41,181 bases of DNA from Priapulus caudatus. Its lineage: Eukaryota; Priapulida; Priapulimorpha; Priapulimorphida; Priapulidae. The position numbers and the translations under genes were made by a program. Location: positions 9,303 through 50,483 of the forward strand of contig NW_014578897.1 in NCBI RefSeq assembly GCF_000485595.1, given 5' to 3'. Every line of letters begins with the position of its first letter. Within the stretch, counting starts at the first letter, position 1. Of this stretch, positions 1 to 10,666 are shown piece by piece. Under the pieces are notes generated by a model that had not been told where the DNA came from, searched no databases, and saw only the letters and a program-made list of their open reading frames with translations.

Positions 1-1540
1 GCATTGTGATGTATTGTGTGTATTTCTGATTAGTCTGCTGATACGGTGTGGTATGATCGTTTTGCCATGTAACACGTACAATGTTATTGCCCGTTTCAAT
101 AGAGCAAAATCTTTGAACACTAACATTTGACCTTTCTAGATTTCAGGAATGTGTAATTAAAGACTTCCAGTCCAAATTATTAGAATTTAACGATAGAGAC
201 GTTTTAATGTTTACAACGTTACCATCACGGTGTTGTCCTATAAGCTAGATTGAGTGTACGCTTCTTCCGCTGGGGTGCCACCATTATATTGCATTACACT
301 ATTTTGGCGTTCTGTCCAGTCAAGTGGTTATCGTTAGTCTGTGCCCAAAGCCTTGCGCATGATAAAATGGCCGTGTCGTTCTTATAACAGACGCGTGCAG
401 TGAGCGTCACAGGCGGTCCAGCCACCGCAGATACGCACGATGTCGAAACGGCTTGGGCGCCGTGGATGTAGGCATAGAAATAATTATAGATAGACTATAT
501 TATTATTTATTCTATGTTATCTATATTATTTATATTTGTAGAGGTGTTTGAGACGACGTCTGTGCTGCTTTTTTCGGTCATGTGGTGTAATGCGTAATTG
601 GGCAGCTATTGTTTTTCAACACGCCAAACGGCTTTTTATCTGCGTGCCGGCCGGCTGCCGTTGCGTCGGCGTGCGTGCGTCGCCGTGTCTCGTATGCGCA
701 CCTTCGTCTCGTGGTCTGTGTGTTGCTGTGTGGTGGTGTGTCGTGTGTGTGGTGTGTGTGTGCTATTGATGTGTGTAGTGTAGTGTGTGGTGTTATGTGT
801 GTGGTGTGTGTGATGTGTGCGCGTTGCCGGTGTGTTTGTGTTTGTATTTTCGCGTTTTTGCGTATATATGTTCGTCGCTGTGCGTGCGTATGTGTTGTAT
901 ATGTGTGTACATGTGTGTGTACGCTGTGTGGCGGTTTGTGTGTGCATGTGCGTTTTTGCGTGCATCTGTTGCGCCGCGCTTCATGCCGTGTGTGTGGTGG
1001 TGTTGGCGAGCGTGCGAGCGTAGTGTGTCTGTCTGTTTCTTGGGTCGTTCAGCAAGAGTGTGATATTACAGTTTCGAGGTGATTTGATTCAGCGCCCGCG
1101 GCGCCACGGAATCTGTATATGGAAATAAAGGAGAGACCGTCAAGAGAGTGCAAGAGAGACTTGTTTAGTTGCAAATATTTTGTCACATACATGAATTCAA
1201 AAATGGTCATGCTGAAAATATCGACTCTGTACTACATTGTGATGCCTTTCCTGCGCTGGTTTTTCGTACAAACACGTCATTCACTATTGAAACTATATTG
1301 CGTTCTGTAAATTAATACATCATATAACTGTACTTATTCATAGGCGTTATCAAAATGCTCATACACGATAACGAATAGTAGCAGATGCGAATATCATATT
1401 GCTTTGCTAAGACACTGCGCAACAGGCTGTGTTGTGTTGAAATAGTGGATAGTAGTGTATTAATAAAAGCTTGCGCCACGCAAGGTATTCAGCGCAGGCG
1501 GGGGACCATTATAGCGGGTCAACGTATTACGTGTTTGTCA
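1..1540 (+). repeat. Left arm of a giant inverted repeat
   Basis: This segment returns reverse-complemented at about 11320-12786, with strong colinear identity broken by many short indels. Matching landmarks include the first 80 bases, the AT-rich stretch near 480-545, the GT-rich block at about 700-1010, and the unique stretch at 1130-1520. The match starts at base 1, so the arm may continue outside the window. I see no credible gene in it; the Cys/Val-rich open frames come from TG repeats. It could be the terminal repeat of a very large element, a palindromic segmental duplication or an assembly foldback. Confidence 0.8.
700..1010. repeat. TG-rich low-complexity tract
   Basis: Degenerate (TG)n with interspersed TGCG and TGTA. 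The CA-rich tract at about 11930-12175 is its counterpart in the right inverted-repeat arm. Open frames on both strands here are simple-repeat translations and are not called as genes. Confidence 0.85.
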
Positions 1541-2475
1541 TTCATTCAGTTCATTCATTTTTCATCATCATTCAGTTATTTATTCGTTATTCATTCATTT
1601 ATTTGCATTCGCATCAGTATGTAGTGTATTTCATTCATTCATTCATTCATTCATTCATTCATTCATTATTCATTCATTCACTTCATTCATTCATTCATTC
1701 ATTCAATTTATTTATTTATTTATGCCAGCTCTTATTTATTTCATCCATCTATGTCATTCATTGTATTCATTCATTCATTCGTTTATTCATTTTATTCGTG
1801 ATGTCATTTCAGTGTCATTTATTCAGGATCATTCAGTTCAGTTTATTCATTCATTCATTCATTCATTTCAGTCAATCATTATTCATCATTTTTCATTCAT
1901 CAGTTATTATCATTTATAGATTCTTCATTCGAGTGTCGTTTATTTCGTTGTTAATTCATCATTTCATTGCATTCATACATTTATTCATTCATTCATTTAT
2001 TTTATTCATTCATTCATTTATTTATTCATCATTTATTAGTTATTTATTCATTACGCATCTAGTTGTATTGATCCATCTATTCAGTTTCTCATCGTTCATT
2101 CATTCATTGTATTTATTCACTTCATGCATTCATTCATTTATCTTTATTCTTTCATTCATTCCTTCATTCATTGACCCACTCACTCGTTAATTAATTAATT
2201 AATTAATTAAGTTGAAAATGTAATGCATTTATTCATTCATTGACTTATTCACTTGTTTATTCACTCTTTATTTCATTCATTCATTCATTCATTCATTTAT
2301 TCATTTATTTATTTAGTCATTAATTCATTCATTGATTTACTCGCTCGTTTAATCATTCATTCTTTTATTCATTCATTCATTGATTCATTTATTCATTTAT
2401 TCATTTATTTATTCATTCATTTATTCTTTCATTCATTTATTCATTTATTTATTCATTCATTAATTCACTCAATAA
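1541..2475. repeat. (ATTC)n tetranucleotide array
   Basis: About 930 bp of ATTC/TTCA repeats with ATTT variants. It lies at the inner end of the left inverted-repeat arm. The same repeat on the other strand, (AATG)n at about 11330-11422, is only about 100 bp, so the array is roughly nine times longer on this side. The His/Ser/Phe/Ile-rich open frames are artefacts of the repeat. Confidence 0.95.
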
Positions 2476-2695
2476 TTAATCCACTAGGACTGTGTATGAT
2501 ATTTTATTTATCTCATTTATTCAGCTTGTTGAATGAGAATGGCAGTTAATTTGAAGGTTGTATTTATTCATGTTATCTCATTTCATTTCTGCATGTCACC
2601 CGCGTCGATGTACCGCACGCCCACAGGCGACGCTGTTATACAGGGAGCCGCCCTCTAGGCTTGGCAGGCTATAGAACCACGTAATGGCTCCAAGA
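2476..2695. other. Short non-repeat spacer, nothing recognised
   Basis: AT-rich at first, then GC-richer towards 2600-2695. I see no coding signal, RNA gene or regulatory motif that I can support. Confidence 0.5.
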
Positions 2696-2699
2696 CCGG

Positions 2700-3030
2700 T
2701 GACGGTCCACGCAACATGCAACAAGCAACACTCAGCACGCAACACGCAACACTCAACACGCAAAACGCAACACGCAACACGGTCAACACGCCAACACGCA
2801 ACACGCAACCACGCAACACGCAAACACGCAACGAACGCAACACGCAGAATGCCAAGCATGCACAAGCCAACCGCCAACACGCTCATATACGCCCAACACG
2901 CAACACGCAACACGCCACACGCAACACGAAACGCGCAACACGCAACCGCCAATACGCAACACGCAACAAAGCACACGCAACACGCAACAGCAAGCGCGAA
3001 CACGCAACACGCATACGCAACTACGCAACA
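2700..3030. repeat. AACACGC heptamer minisatellite
   Basis: Irregular array of the 7-bp unit AACACGC, often as ACGCAACACGCAAC, with insertions such as CAACC and GAAACG. It runs for about 330 bp. Thr/Gln/His-rich (plus) and Cys/Val/Ala-rich (minus) frames through it have no recognisable domain and are not called. Confidence 0.9.
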
Positions 3031-3104
3031 TGCCAACACGAGGACACAGAGGGCGAATCACGTCAACCCCGGTACAGGGGCGGCGACAGCGCGCGACTGT
3101 CCGT

Positions 3105-3645
3105 CTGTCACAGTGTCATGCTGCTCATGCGTCATGTGTACATGTCATGCTGTCATGCTGTCATGCTGTCATGTGCTGTCATACTGTCATGCTGTCACGC
3201 TGGTCATAATGTCATGCTGTGCATGCTGTCGACGCGGGTCACGTTGTGTACGCTGTCACGCTGGTGCTCGCGGCGTGGGTCTTGCGTGTCAGGCGCTGTC
3301 ACGTTGTCACGCTGTTACGCTGTCACGTTGTCCTGTTGTTACGCTGTCACGCTGTCTCGCTGTCTTGCTGTCACGCTGTCACGCTGTCACGCTGTCACGT
3401 TGTCACGCTGTTAAGCGGTGTCCCGCTGGTCACGTTGTTACGCTGTCCGTTGTCACGTTGTTACGCTGCTCACGCTGTCACGCTGTTTCTCGCTGTCACG
3501 CTGTTTCACGTTGTCACGCTGTCTCGCTGTCACGCTGTCACGTTGTCACGCTGTCACGCTGTCACGTTGTTACGGTGTCCCGCTGTCACGTTGTTACGGT
3601 GTCTCGCTGTCACGCTGTTACGGTGTCTCGCTGTCGGGCGCTCCT
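3105..3645. repeat. CTGTCACG-type octamer minisatellite
   Basis: An array of the 8-9 bp unit GCTGTCAC(G), with variants TGTCATGC near its start and TGTTACG or TGTCTCG further on. It directly follows the AACACGC array but is unrelated in sequence. The gradual shift from TCATGC to TCACGC variants suggests local homogenisation by slippage or unequal exchange. Confidence 0.9.
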
Positions 3646-3854
3646 TCAGCTTGTGACGGACGCCGGCAGTGCTCGACCGGCGGCGCGTTTCCATGGCGAC
3701 AGTGTCGGCTCGCTAAAAGCAGACGAGACTCGAGCTGGCCTTTGAGATTTGCTTTTGACGTTACGAGTGAAAGCTGCGCGGGACACGCCACGGTTAGCCG
3801 ATGCGGTCATCAACGTCGTCTCTATCTCTCTTTCTTCCCCTTCCGTGCGCGCGC

Positions 3855-4192
3855 GCGCGCGACGTCCGCATGTGTGTGTGTGTTGTGTGTTCATGTGTGT
3901 GTGTGTTGTGGTGTTTGTGGTGTTGTGTGTGTGGGTGTGTGTGTGTGTGTGTGTGGGTTGGGTCCCCGTGTGTGTGTGGGGGGTGGGGGTGATGTGTGTG
4001 TTGTTGTTGTGTGTGTGTGTGTGTGGTGTTGTGTGGCTTGTGTGTGTGTGGTTGTGCTGTGTGCATGTGTGTGTGTGTGTCGTGTGTGTGTGCGCCGTGT
4101 GTGTGTGTGTGTGTGTGTGCTGTCTTTTGTGGTGGTGTGTGTGGTGTGTGTGTGTGTGTGGTGTGGTGTGTGTGTGTGTGTGTGTGTAGTGT
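3855..4192. repeat. (TG)n tract
   Basis: About 340 bp of TG repeats with GTTG, GGTG and TGCG interruptions, preceded by an alternating CG run (near 3847-3860). Alternating purine-pyrimidine sequence of this kind can form Z-DNA. No gene is called. Confidence 0.9.
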
Positions 4193-4334
4193 CTTTGATG
4201 TATATTGGAGACGACGTAAAAACGCTGAAACTAAACCTGATTTAGTTATTTTGTTATTAGGTTTAACATGACTCGTCCACAGCCGCCAGAAACTCTCTTG
4301 TCTCGCGCTCGCTTTCGCTGGCTGCGCGCACTCT

Positions 4335-4718
4335 CTTCCTCTCTCTCTCTCTCTCTCTGTCATTTTCTCTGCCTCTCTCTCCGATTCTCTCTGTGTGTGT
4401 GCCGCTAGCTGCCGCGCCCTATCTCTCTCGCCTGTGCAAACGCGCGCGCTCTCTCTCTCTTTTTCTCAGTCACTCTCTATCATTCCCCGCTCTTATTTCT
4501 CTTACAATCTCTCTCTCTCTCTCTCTCTATTCACGCTGCGCTGAGCGTCTATGGAATAGCACAAGGGTTCGTTTTCACAGCACGCGATCATATTGATAAA
4601 AGCCCAAGCTTGCCTTTGCGGCGCAATTGCAGTTGTGCGATCCTAAAGTGCACACGCGCAAACAAAATCCCTCCACGCGCATCCTGTCTTACTGACCGTC
4701 TCTCTTTCTCTGTCTCTC

Positions 4719-4794
<76 letters not shown>

Positions 4795-4842
4795 CCTTTT
4801 CATTCATACAGGCCGTATAACGAAAGCCCACTCTCTAATATG

Positions 4843-4889
<47 letters not shown>

Positions 4890-5018
4890 GTCTGTCCTCC
4901 CTCTCACTGGCTCTCTTTCCGCCTCCTTCTCTGGTTTTCTCTCCCCCCCTCTCTCTCTCTTGTCTGCCGTCCCCTCTCACTGGCTCTCTTTCTTCCTCCC
5001 TCTCTGGCTTTCGCTTCT

Positions 5019-5073
<55 letters not shown>

Positions 5074-5250
5074 GCCGTCCCCCTCTCACGGTCTCTATTC
5101 ACCCTCCCTCTCTGGCTTTCGCTTCCTCTCTCTCTCTCTTTGTCTGCCGTCCCCCTCTCACTCTCTCTATTCCCCTCCCTTTCTGGCTTTCTCTTCTTCT
5201 CTCTCACTCTCTCTATCGGTTCTTCCCCCCTCTCCCTCGCTCTATCTTTC
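4335..5250. repeat. (CT)n-rich pyrimidine tract
   Basis: More than 900 bp dominated by CTCTCTCT runs, interrupted by about 120 bp of ordinary sequence near 4560-4680. Between 4890 and 5180 a loose unit (TCTGCCGTCCCCTCTCACTG followed by CT) repeats several times, so this part is a higher-order minisatellite. Ser/Leu frames on plus and Arg/Glu frames on minus are repeat shadows. Confidence 0.9.
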
Positions 5251-5554
5251 GCTCGGGGAGTTCTCGCCCTTTCCAGGGTTTTCCCCAGCGCTAGCCACAA
5301 TTAAGGTTCCTTCCCTGTAGCGATGTCGCGGTATGTGGAAGTCCTGACACGGAATGAAACGGTGGGATTCGCCGCATTTCGCAAAGCTTAGAATATATGG
5401 AATTGAAACATTTTCCATTGATATTTCGGTGGCAGTCGCGCAATGGGGATACCGCGTGTAGCTGTCGACAAAACCGCGAATTGTTTACTAACCAGATATA
5501 TTCGTATTCCGTACGGAAGTAAGTGCTGCTTAACCGCTGCGAAAAATCTATATT
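5251..5554. other. Single-copy spacer, nothing recognised
   Basis: About 300 bp of ordinary composition between the CT and ACGC arrays. No convincing exon, splice site pair or RNA gene is visible. Confidence 0.5.
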
Positions 5555-6200
5555 CCGCACGCACGCACGCACGCACGCACGCAGCAATACGCACGCACGC
5601 ACGCCACGCAGAAACGCGACGCACGCACACACACACGCACGCACGCACGCAGTACGTACGCACACATTGCACGCACGCCGTAGGACACTTCACGCACGCA
5701 CGTAGCGTACGCAGACATGCACTGCACGCGAGCCCACGCTAAACATTTGGACGCACGCACGTAGACACGCACGCACTGCACGCTACGTACATGCCACGCA
5801 CGACGTTGCGTAACGCAAGAGATGCGCCAACGCACGCACGCCACGCACGCACGCACGCCACGCACGCACGTACGCACGGCACGCATGCACTCACGTACGC
5901 ACGTACGCACACACGCCTGCACGCACGTACGCACACACGCATGCACGCACGTACGCACGTACGTAGACATGCAGGCACGCACGCACGCACGCACACATGT
6001 ACGTACGTAGACATGCGCGCAGCGATTACGCACACATGTACTTTACCGCTAGACATGGCATGCCACGCGGCACGTATTGCACGCATGCTAGAACATGATG
6101 CTACGCACGCAAGCACCACTGTACGTACGCAGACATGCATGCACGCACGCACGTACGCACGCATGCAGACATGCATGTACGCACGCAAGCACACATGCTC
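5555..6200. repeat. (ACGC)n / ACGTACGC tetranucleotide array
   Basis: About 645 bp of ACGC repeats with ACGT, ACAC and ATGC variants. CGTACG and CATGCATG make many short palindromes. The related GTGCGTGC repeat recurs inside unit C at 22590-22800 and 29960-30035. No gene is called from the His/Thr/Arg or Cys/Val/Arg frames. Confidence 0.92.
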
Positions 6201-6636
6201 AAATAATACACTGACTAATCTCCGGCCAATAGCCGGATCTACAATATCATATTATCGAGCATTCAGACATAGTCTTGCTTTTAATAGTTGCATTTAATAG
6301 TAAACACTACACGAGAAAGACGCTGCTCGGATATATGATCAATAGTTAAATTGTGTTATGGAGTTACACAGTCTGTCCTTGGGGAGTTGGGAGAAAAGGA
6401 CATGTTGCTGGTTGAAGGTTGAAGAGGCGGTTATGGTTATGGTTTCTGGCTTCGCGTTTTCCAAAAAAGCCGCGACTTGTTGACGATGATAATCCGTTGA
6501 TAGTCAAATGACGCGCTTGGCGAATAAAGCGCAAAATATGTTTTAATTCTCGGAATTCTGAGACAACGTGGGACGGCTTGTCCTTAAAACTGCCAGCCTT
6601 GCAGCGCGCGTGCTTTCAACCTTTTACCTCCTCCTA
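6201..6636. other. Single-copy spacer, nothing recognised
   Basis: Ordinary AT/GC composition. I found no domain-like translation, tRNA-like fold or repeat of note. Confidence 0.5.
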
Positions 6637-6898
6637 CACACACACACGCGCGCGGCACACACAACACGACAACAACGACACAGCACAGCACACACGCACG
6701 CACCACCGACCCAACACGCGCGGGCGCACCACACACAGCACCACACACGCACGACGCAGCAACACACACACACACACGCCGGCGTGCGCGCACAACACAC
6801 ACACAGCACCAGCACACACACACCACACACACACGCACGCGACGCACGCACGCACGCACGCACACACGCGCGCGCACACACACGCACACACAGCGCCA

Positions 6899-6929
<31 letters not shown>

Positions 6930-6965
6930 GACACCACACACACACACACACACACAAACACACAT
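6637..6965. repeat. (CA)n/(CACG)n tract
   Basis: About 330 bp of CA repeats mixed with CACG, ACGC and GCGCGC. Frames through it are His/Thr-rich on plus and Cys/Val-rich on minus and are not genes. Confidence 0.92.
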
Positions 6966-7072
6966 ACTATATATGAGCCACACCTAGTGATTAGATACTT
7001 CTAGTATATGTGGCATTGCGTTGTGGCTCGCCGCGCGAGTGCGAATCATCGCGCTTCTGCGCTGAAAAAGCT

Positions 7073-7230
7073 TATCCGACGAGCCGGAGACGACGGTTAT
7101 TAGAGAGGCCGATATAGTCTGTAGGCGAACCTGCGCAGGTGTGCGAGCGGAAAACATATTAAAAGTCCCCGCGCCATATGATGAAGGACGTTTCGCGGAG
7201 CGGGAGGAGCGCATATACGATTTCTGGTAA
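7073..7230 (+). CDS. Possible terminal coding exon, unidentified protein
   Basis: An open frame of about 52 codons ends in ERIYDFW and a TAA at 7228-7230. It reads like real protein: charged and mixed, for example TTVIREADIV and then KVPAPYDEGRF, unlike the monotonous repeat frames around it. A possible acceptor is the AAAAG near 7070. Codon use is balanced and the sequence after the stop turns GC-rich and non-coding. There is no start codon, so it would be a last exon. A random frame of this length is not improbable, and I do not recognise the family. The overlapping minus-strand frame at 6984-7286 looks less protein-like. Confidence 0.3.
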
Positions 7231-7434
7231 CTGCGGCAGCCGCGGGAGATGAGGAGAGGGGGAGCGACAGAAGCGTTATTATTCAATCATTGTATAGGGT
7301 CCGCACGTAATATGCGTTTTGCTGCTATTGCTGCTGTGGCCGCTGCCGCGTTGCCCTGAAAACCAAACGGCGCAGCAAGTGCATTAGCGGCTGGACTAGC
7401 GCGGGCGGAGTTGTTCTGTCGTTTCGTCTCTCTT

Positions 7435-7580
7435 GTGCTCTCTCTCTCTCTCTCGTCTCTCGTCGTGCTCTCTCTCTTCTCTCGCTGTGTGTGGGTGTGT
7501 GTGTGGTTGTGCTGTGTGTGTGTGTGTGTGTGTGTGTGCTGTGATGGTGTGTGGTGTGTGTGTGTGGGGTGTGTGATGCT
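7435..7580. repeat. CT then TG simple repeats
   Basis: A (CT)n run to about 7485 passes into a (TG)n run to about 7580. It is low-complexity sequence with no gene. Confidence 0.85.
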
Positions 7581-7705
7581 GCTGTGTGGCTCGGTGTGCG
7601 GTGTGTCGGTCTCGTGCCGCCTTCGTGTCATTGTTTCGGCTGCGTCGTTCGTCTCCGTCGTCACCGCGATAACGATGCGTATGACGGATGCGATGACGAT
7701 TGACC

Positions 7706-7710
7706 GATGC

Positions 7711-7743
<33 letters not shown>

Positions 7744-7744
7744 G
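7706..7744. repeat. (ACGATG)n hexanucleotide repeat
   Basis: About six copies of ACGATG with a slightly degenerate lead-in from about 7670. On the minus strand it would encode an Arg-His string, which is a repeat artefact. Confidence 0.85.
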
Positions 7745-8004
7745 ATGGCGACGCAAGCTAGAGCGCGGTAAGCCGCCGACGTGCGGACGCCATCTTTGGC
7801 CATCATTCACATCGCGGAATTCATGAATAAATTTTAAAAAGAGAAAATATCAATGTCAAACTTGACATGCGTGCGGCGGACGTCTGTACGGTTTGAAACC
7901 GATGCGACGTTTTTGCCTTTTTGTTTAATGTTGGTTACGAATTAAAATGCGCGGGATTGCCCGGATTGCTTATTCGTGCCCGCGGGTCGGGTAACATGTT
8001 ATCT
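7745..8004. other. Single-copy spacer, nothing recognised
   Basis: About 260 bp of mixed composition separating the hexamer repeat from the TATG array. No supported feature is visible. Confidence 0.5.
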
Positions 8005-8572
8005 GGTATGTTGTATTGTATGTATGTATGATGTATTATGTATGTATGATTAGTGTATGTATGTATGTAATGTATGTATGTATGTATGATTATGTATGTA
8101 TGTATGTATGTATGTATGTATGTATTGTGACTGTTATTGTAATGTCATGTATGTATATATGTATGTATGATATGTATTATGATATGTATGTATGTTAATA
8201 CTGTATGATATGTTGTATGTATGTTATGTATGTAATGTATGTATGTATGTATGATATGTATGTATGTATGTATGATATGTATGTATGTATAATATGTACG
8301 TTAAATGTATGTATGTATGTTATTGTATGTAGTATGTATGTATGTATGTATGTATGTATGTATGGTACTGTATGTGTGTATGTTTTATATGTGTGTGGTG
8401 TGTGTGTGTGCTGTGTCGTGTGTGTGTGTGTATGATGTGTGTATGTGTGTATGTGTGTATGTGTTGTATGTGTGTTGTGTGCGTGTGTGTGTTTGTGTGT
8501 GTGTGTGTGTTGTGTGTGTGTGTGTGTGTGTGTGTTGGTATGTATGTATGTATGTATGTATGTATGTGTTAG
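8005..8572. repeat. (TATG)n array grading into (TG)n
   Basis: TATG repeats to about 8370, then TG/TATG mixtures, then a final TATG run to about 8568. It directly abuts the transposase fragment and occupies the place where the rest of that gene should be. Met/Tyr/Val/Cys frames here are artefacts. Confidence 0.93.
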
Positions 8573-8585
8573 AGTGTTTTTCACT

Positions 8586-8882
8586 TCAATAAATTTAAGT
8601 CCTGGTAGAGTGACCGATATAATTCTAGCTGCATGCACATTGCACAATTACTTGGTTGAGCAAAATAAGCACACATATATCAGCAGATGTGATGTAGAAG
8701 ACACTGAAAATAACACATTGTCAGCAGGATCATGTAGAAAGAATCAGAGTCTAACAGGTGTATCTTTTGATATGGTTAGAAATCCAACAAAAGATGCTAA
8801 ATCTCAGAGGGACCTACTGACCACGTACTTTTCATCAGAATCAGGTTCGGTGCCATGGCAGGACTTTATGATAAATCGTTAA
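8586..8882 (+). pseudogene. PIF/Harbinger DDE transposase, C-terminal fragment
   Basis: About 98 codons match the C-terminal end of the DDE_Tnp_4 nuclease (PIF/Harbinger transposase, HARBI1 relatives). The pattern is PGRVTDIILAACTLHNYL, a variable linker, then a QRDLLTTYFSSESGSVPWQ tail typical of the family, and a TAA at 8880-8882. The last catalytic acidic residue and everything upstream are missing; the frame runs straight into a TATG/TG microsatellite. This fragment therefore cannot be an active nuclease. The MADF-domain exons on the opposite strand just downstream are the expected second Harbinger protein, arranged tail to tail. Confidence 0.8.
8660..8731 (+). repeat. Inverted repeat arm inside the transposase fragment
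   Basis: These 72 bases of transposase coding sequence recur reverse-complemented at 8967-9038. The outer 44 bases are essentially identical and the rest differ at a few positions. Confidence 0.9.
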
Positions 8883-8966
8883 ATGTTAAATAGCACTGGC
8901 CATCTACAAGTTACAACTCATTTCTTTAAAGCCACAATATGCACATCTACACGCTAATTTCTCCAG

Positions 8967-9038
8967 GATCCTGCTGACAATGTGTGATTTACAGTGTCTT
9001 CTACATCACATCTGCTGATATATGTGTGCTTATTTTGC
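8967..9038 (-). repeat. Antisense copy of transposase sequence
   Basis: Reverse complement of 8660-8731, with a 235-bp loop between the arms. A transcript through both arms could form a hairpin of about 70 bp. The copy carries no independent coding potential. Confidence 0.9.
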
Positions 9039-9050
9039 TAGAAAATAAAT
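9024..9050 (+). repeat. 27-bp direct repeat, copy 1
   Basis: Starts GTGTGCTTATTTTGCTAG and recurs identically at 9104-9130, 80 bp away. Its first half is also the antisense of transposase codons near 8660, so three related copies lie within 470 bp. Confidence 0.85.
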
Positions 9051-9103
9051 AATTAATGGGATCTGGAATATCATCAATACGTTCAGGTGGTGTTAAATTC
9101 AGA

Positions 9104-9130
9104 GTGTGCTTATTTTGCTAGAAAATAAAT
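9104..9130 (+). repeat. 27-bp direct repeat, copy 2
   Basis: Identical to 9024-9050. It lies immediately after the MADF exon donor on the minus strand, so it would be in the following intron or 3' region of that gene. Confidence 0.85.
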
Positions 9131-9140
9131 ACTTAATTAC

Positions 9141-9316
9141 CGCTAAGTTGGATATTGTGGGTCTCGTTACAATGTAAGGACTGAGGAAACAAAGTTTCTC
9201 CAGGATCCACTTATTTCTTTTGCTGTGGGGTTTCCTTGCACTGCCACTCGGTTGTTGCTGCCTAAGTCTAGTGTAGGTATTCCTCATTGAGCGCATTTTC
9301 CCCTTCACCCACTCAA
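9141..9316 (-). CDS. MADF (Myb/SANT-like) domain protein, exon 2
   Basis: 58 codons plus two leading bases form the second half of a MADF domain. It begins EWVKGKMRSMRNTYTRLR, continues with a PSGSA linker, then KWILEKLCFLSPYI, the W...L.FL.PY pattern of the fold. The acceptor is TTTCTTTACAG at 9317-9327 and the donor is GCG|GTAATT at 9141/9140. The leading TT joins the single G that ends exon 1 (10987) to complete a Val codon, so phases agree. MADF proteins bind DNA and act as the partner protein of Harbinger transposases (vertebrate NAIF1 is a related case). It may be an old transposon gene or a domesticated one. An open stretch near 9040-9098 might be a further exon, but I cannot support its splice sites. 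Confidence 0.75.
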
Positions 9317-10389
9317 CTGTAAAGAAATTAAATTGACTATGTCACGAATCTCCTGAAAAAATCTATGTTAGACTGTTAAATTATTAAACTGTTAAATTAT
9401 TAAATTAGACTATTTATTAAATTATATATGCATTTGTATTAAATTTTGTGTATGCAGTGTAAGATTTGTGTTATCGCGATATGCATTACTTTTGGCGCAC
9501 TATTTGTAAACTGCCGTCATCGTTTGATTGTTTGGGATGTTTTGATTTGTGTGAGATTTATAGAATTTATAATATAGTAAAATAACTCTATATTAATATA
9601 GTAATATATATATGTATATATATATATAGTATATATAGTAGTATAGTAATATATAGTAATAGTAATATAGTAAAATAAATAATATATGTTCTTGTGTATT
9701 GGTTGGAAAAAATATTATAGAAACTGCAAAATGTTATTTGTGTTTTTTTTAAATTATGATTAGTTCGCACATTTTTGCTTGCATAAAAAAACAATCCCTA
9801 CGAGTTATGCGTGTCATTTTGAATTGAATAATGTTAATTGGACCAAAGAATTTTGTACGAATTACAGAATACAAATTATGTATACAATAGAAATTAAAGG
9901 GAATATATATAAAAAAAAGAAATAGGTCATTCTACGAATAAAGTGATGACGATTTACGCGAGGTTGACTGTATAAACAAGGTACATCTAAGCATAAAAAG
10001 TAAACAGAATCACTAACGAGCGATATCTCATGAACGAGTTCAGTTACATTTTTAAAAATCTAGATACGTGAATAATCATAATGTACACTACATACATGTA
10101 TACATATCCTTGGAGCATGGCGAGATTGAGAACTATGTAGCGTACGTAACACATCGGCTTTGCTCTAAGTCTAATTTAATCATAATTTAATTAATAATGA
10201 GTATGCTATACACGAAGAAATAGCGCCAATATGACAGAATTTCTTCTCATTGAAGGATCATGGCCATCATGATATCAAACAACAAACATAAAAATATATA
10301 GGCGTCAGTAGCATGGTGTGGCATAGCTCTAGTACTATAGCCCGCGTACAGTTGCCGCTGTAACCCGACCAGGCTGTGTGACTAACGTC

Positions 10390-10666
10390 ACTCGCAGCTA
10401 GGGCATGCATACCTCCCAAATCCCATTGGTTGATACAAATCACGTGCCTGAAACTCCTGTTTTAATAATTCATTTTATGGTGCATTGTGACCCTAACCCT
10501 AACCCTAATTCTAACCCTAACCATAATCCTAACCCTAACCCTAATCGGGTAACCCTAATCCTAACCCTAACCCTAACACTACTTAGAATTTAATTTAAAA
10601 AATTAACTATAATTGTATCAACCAATGGGAGTTGGGAGGTATGCAGGCCAGGCCCTAGCTGCGAGT
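10390..10666. mobile_element. 277-bp TIR element with telomere-like core, copy 1
   Basis: Terminal inverted repeats begin ACTCGCAGCTAGGGC on each end and run about 49-55 bp, with a four- or five-base insertion in the right arm. The 9-bp ACTAACGTC directly flanks both ends (10381-10389 and 10667-10675), as for a target-site duplication. The right flank sits in a tandem array of the same word, so the duplication is less certain than for copy 2. Nine-base duplications fit Mutator-like or Merlin-like transposases. Between the arms is a degenerate CCCTAA array (10491-10578). No coding capacity is present. Confidence 0.75.
10491..10578 (-). repeat. Interstitial telomere-like repeat (TTAGGG on minus)
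   Basis: About 14 CCCTAA units with variants (CCCTAATT, CCATAAT, a GGGTAA interruption). It forms the core of the 277-bp element, so it was probably moved by that element rather than being a chromosome-fusion scar. Confidence 0.9.

Noticed and set aside
548-1082. Cys/Val-rich and Thr/His-rich open frames in TG/CA tracts
   Set aside because: They translate dinucleotide repeats, exist in several frames at once, and are not kept in the matching inverted-repeat arm.
1471-2549. A 239-codon His/Ser/Phe/Ile frame and its 98-codon neighbour
   Set aside because: Produced by the (ATTC)n array, whose 4-bp period gives a repeating four-residue pattern; no start context or domain.
2684-3745. A 353-codon frame across two minisatellites
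   Set aside because: Half is Thr/Gln/His from AACACGC and half Cys/His/Ala from CTGTCACG; changes of composition follow the DNA repeat exactly.
5555-6200. CRISPR array or similar spaced repeat
   Set aside because: The ACGC array has no fixed-length unique spacers and the context is animal genomic DNA.
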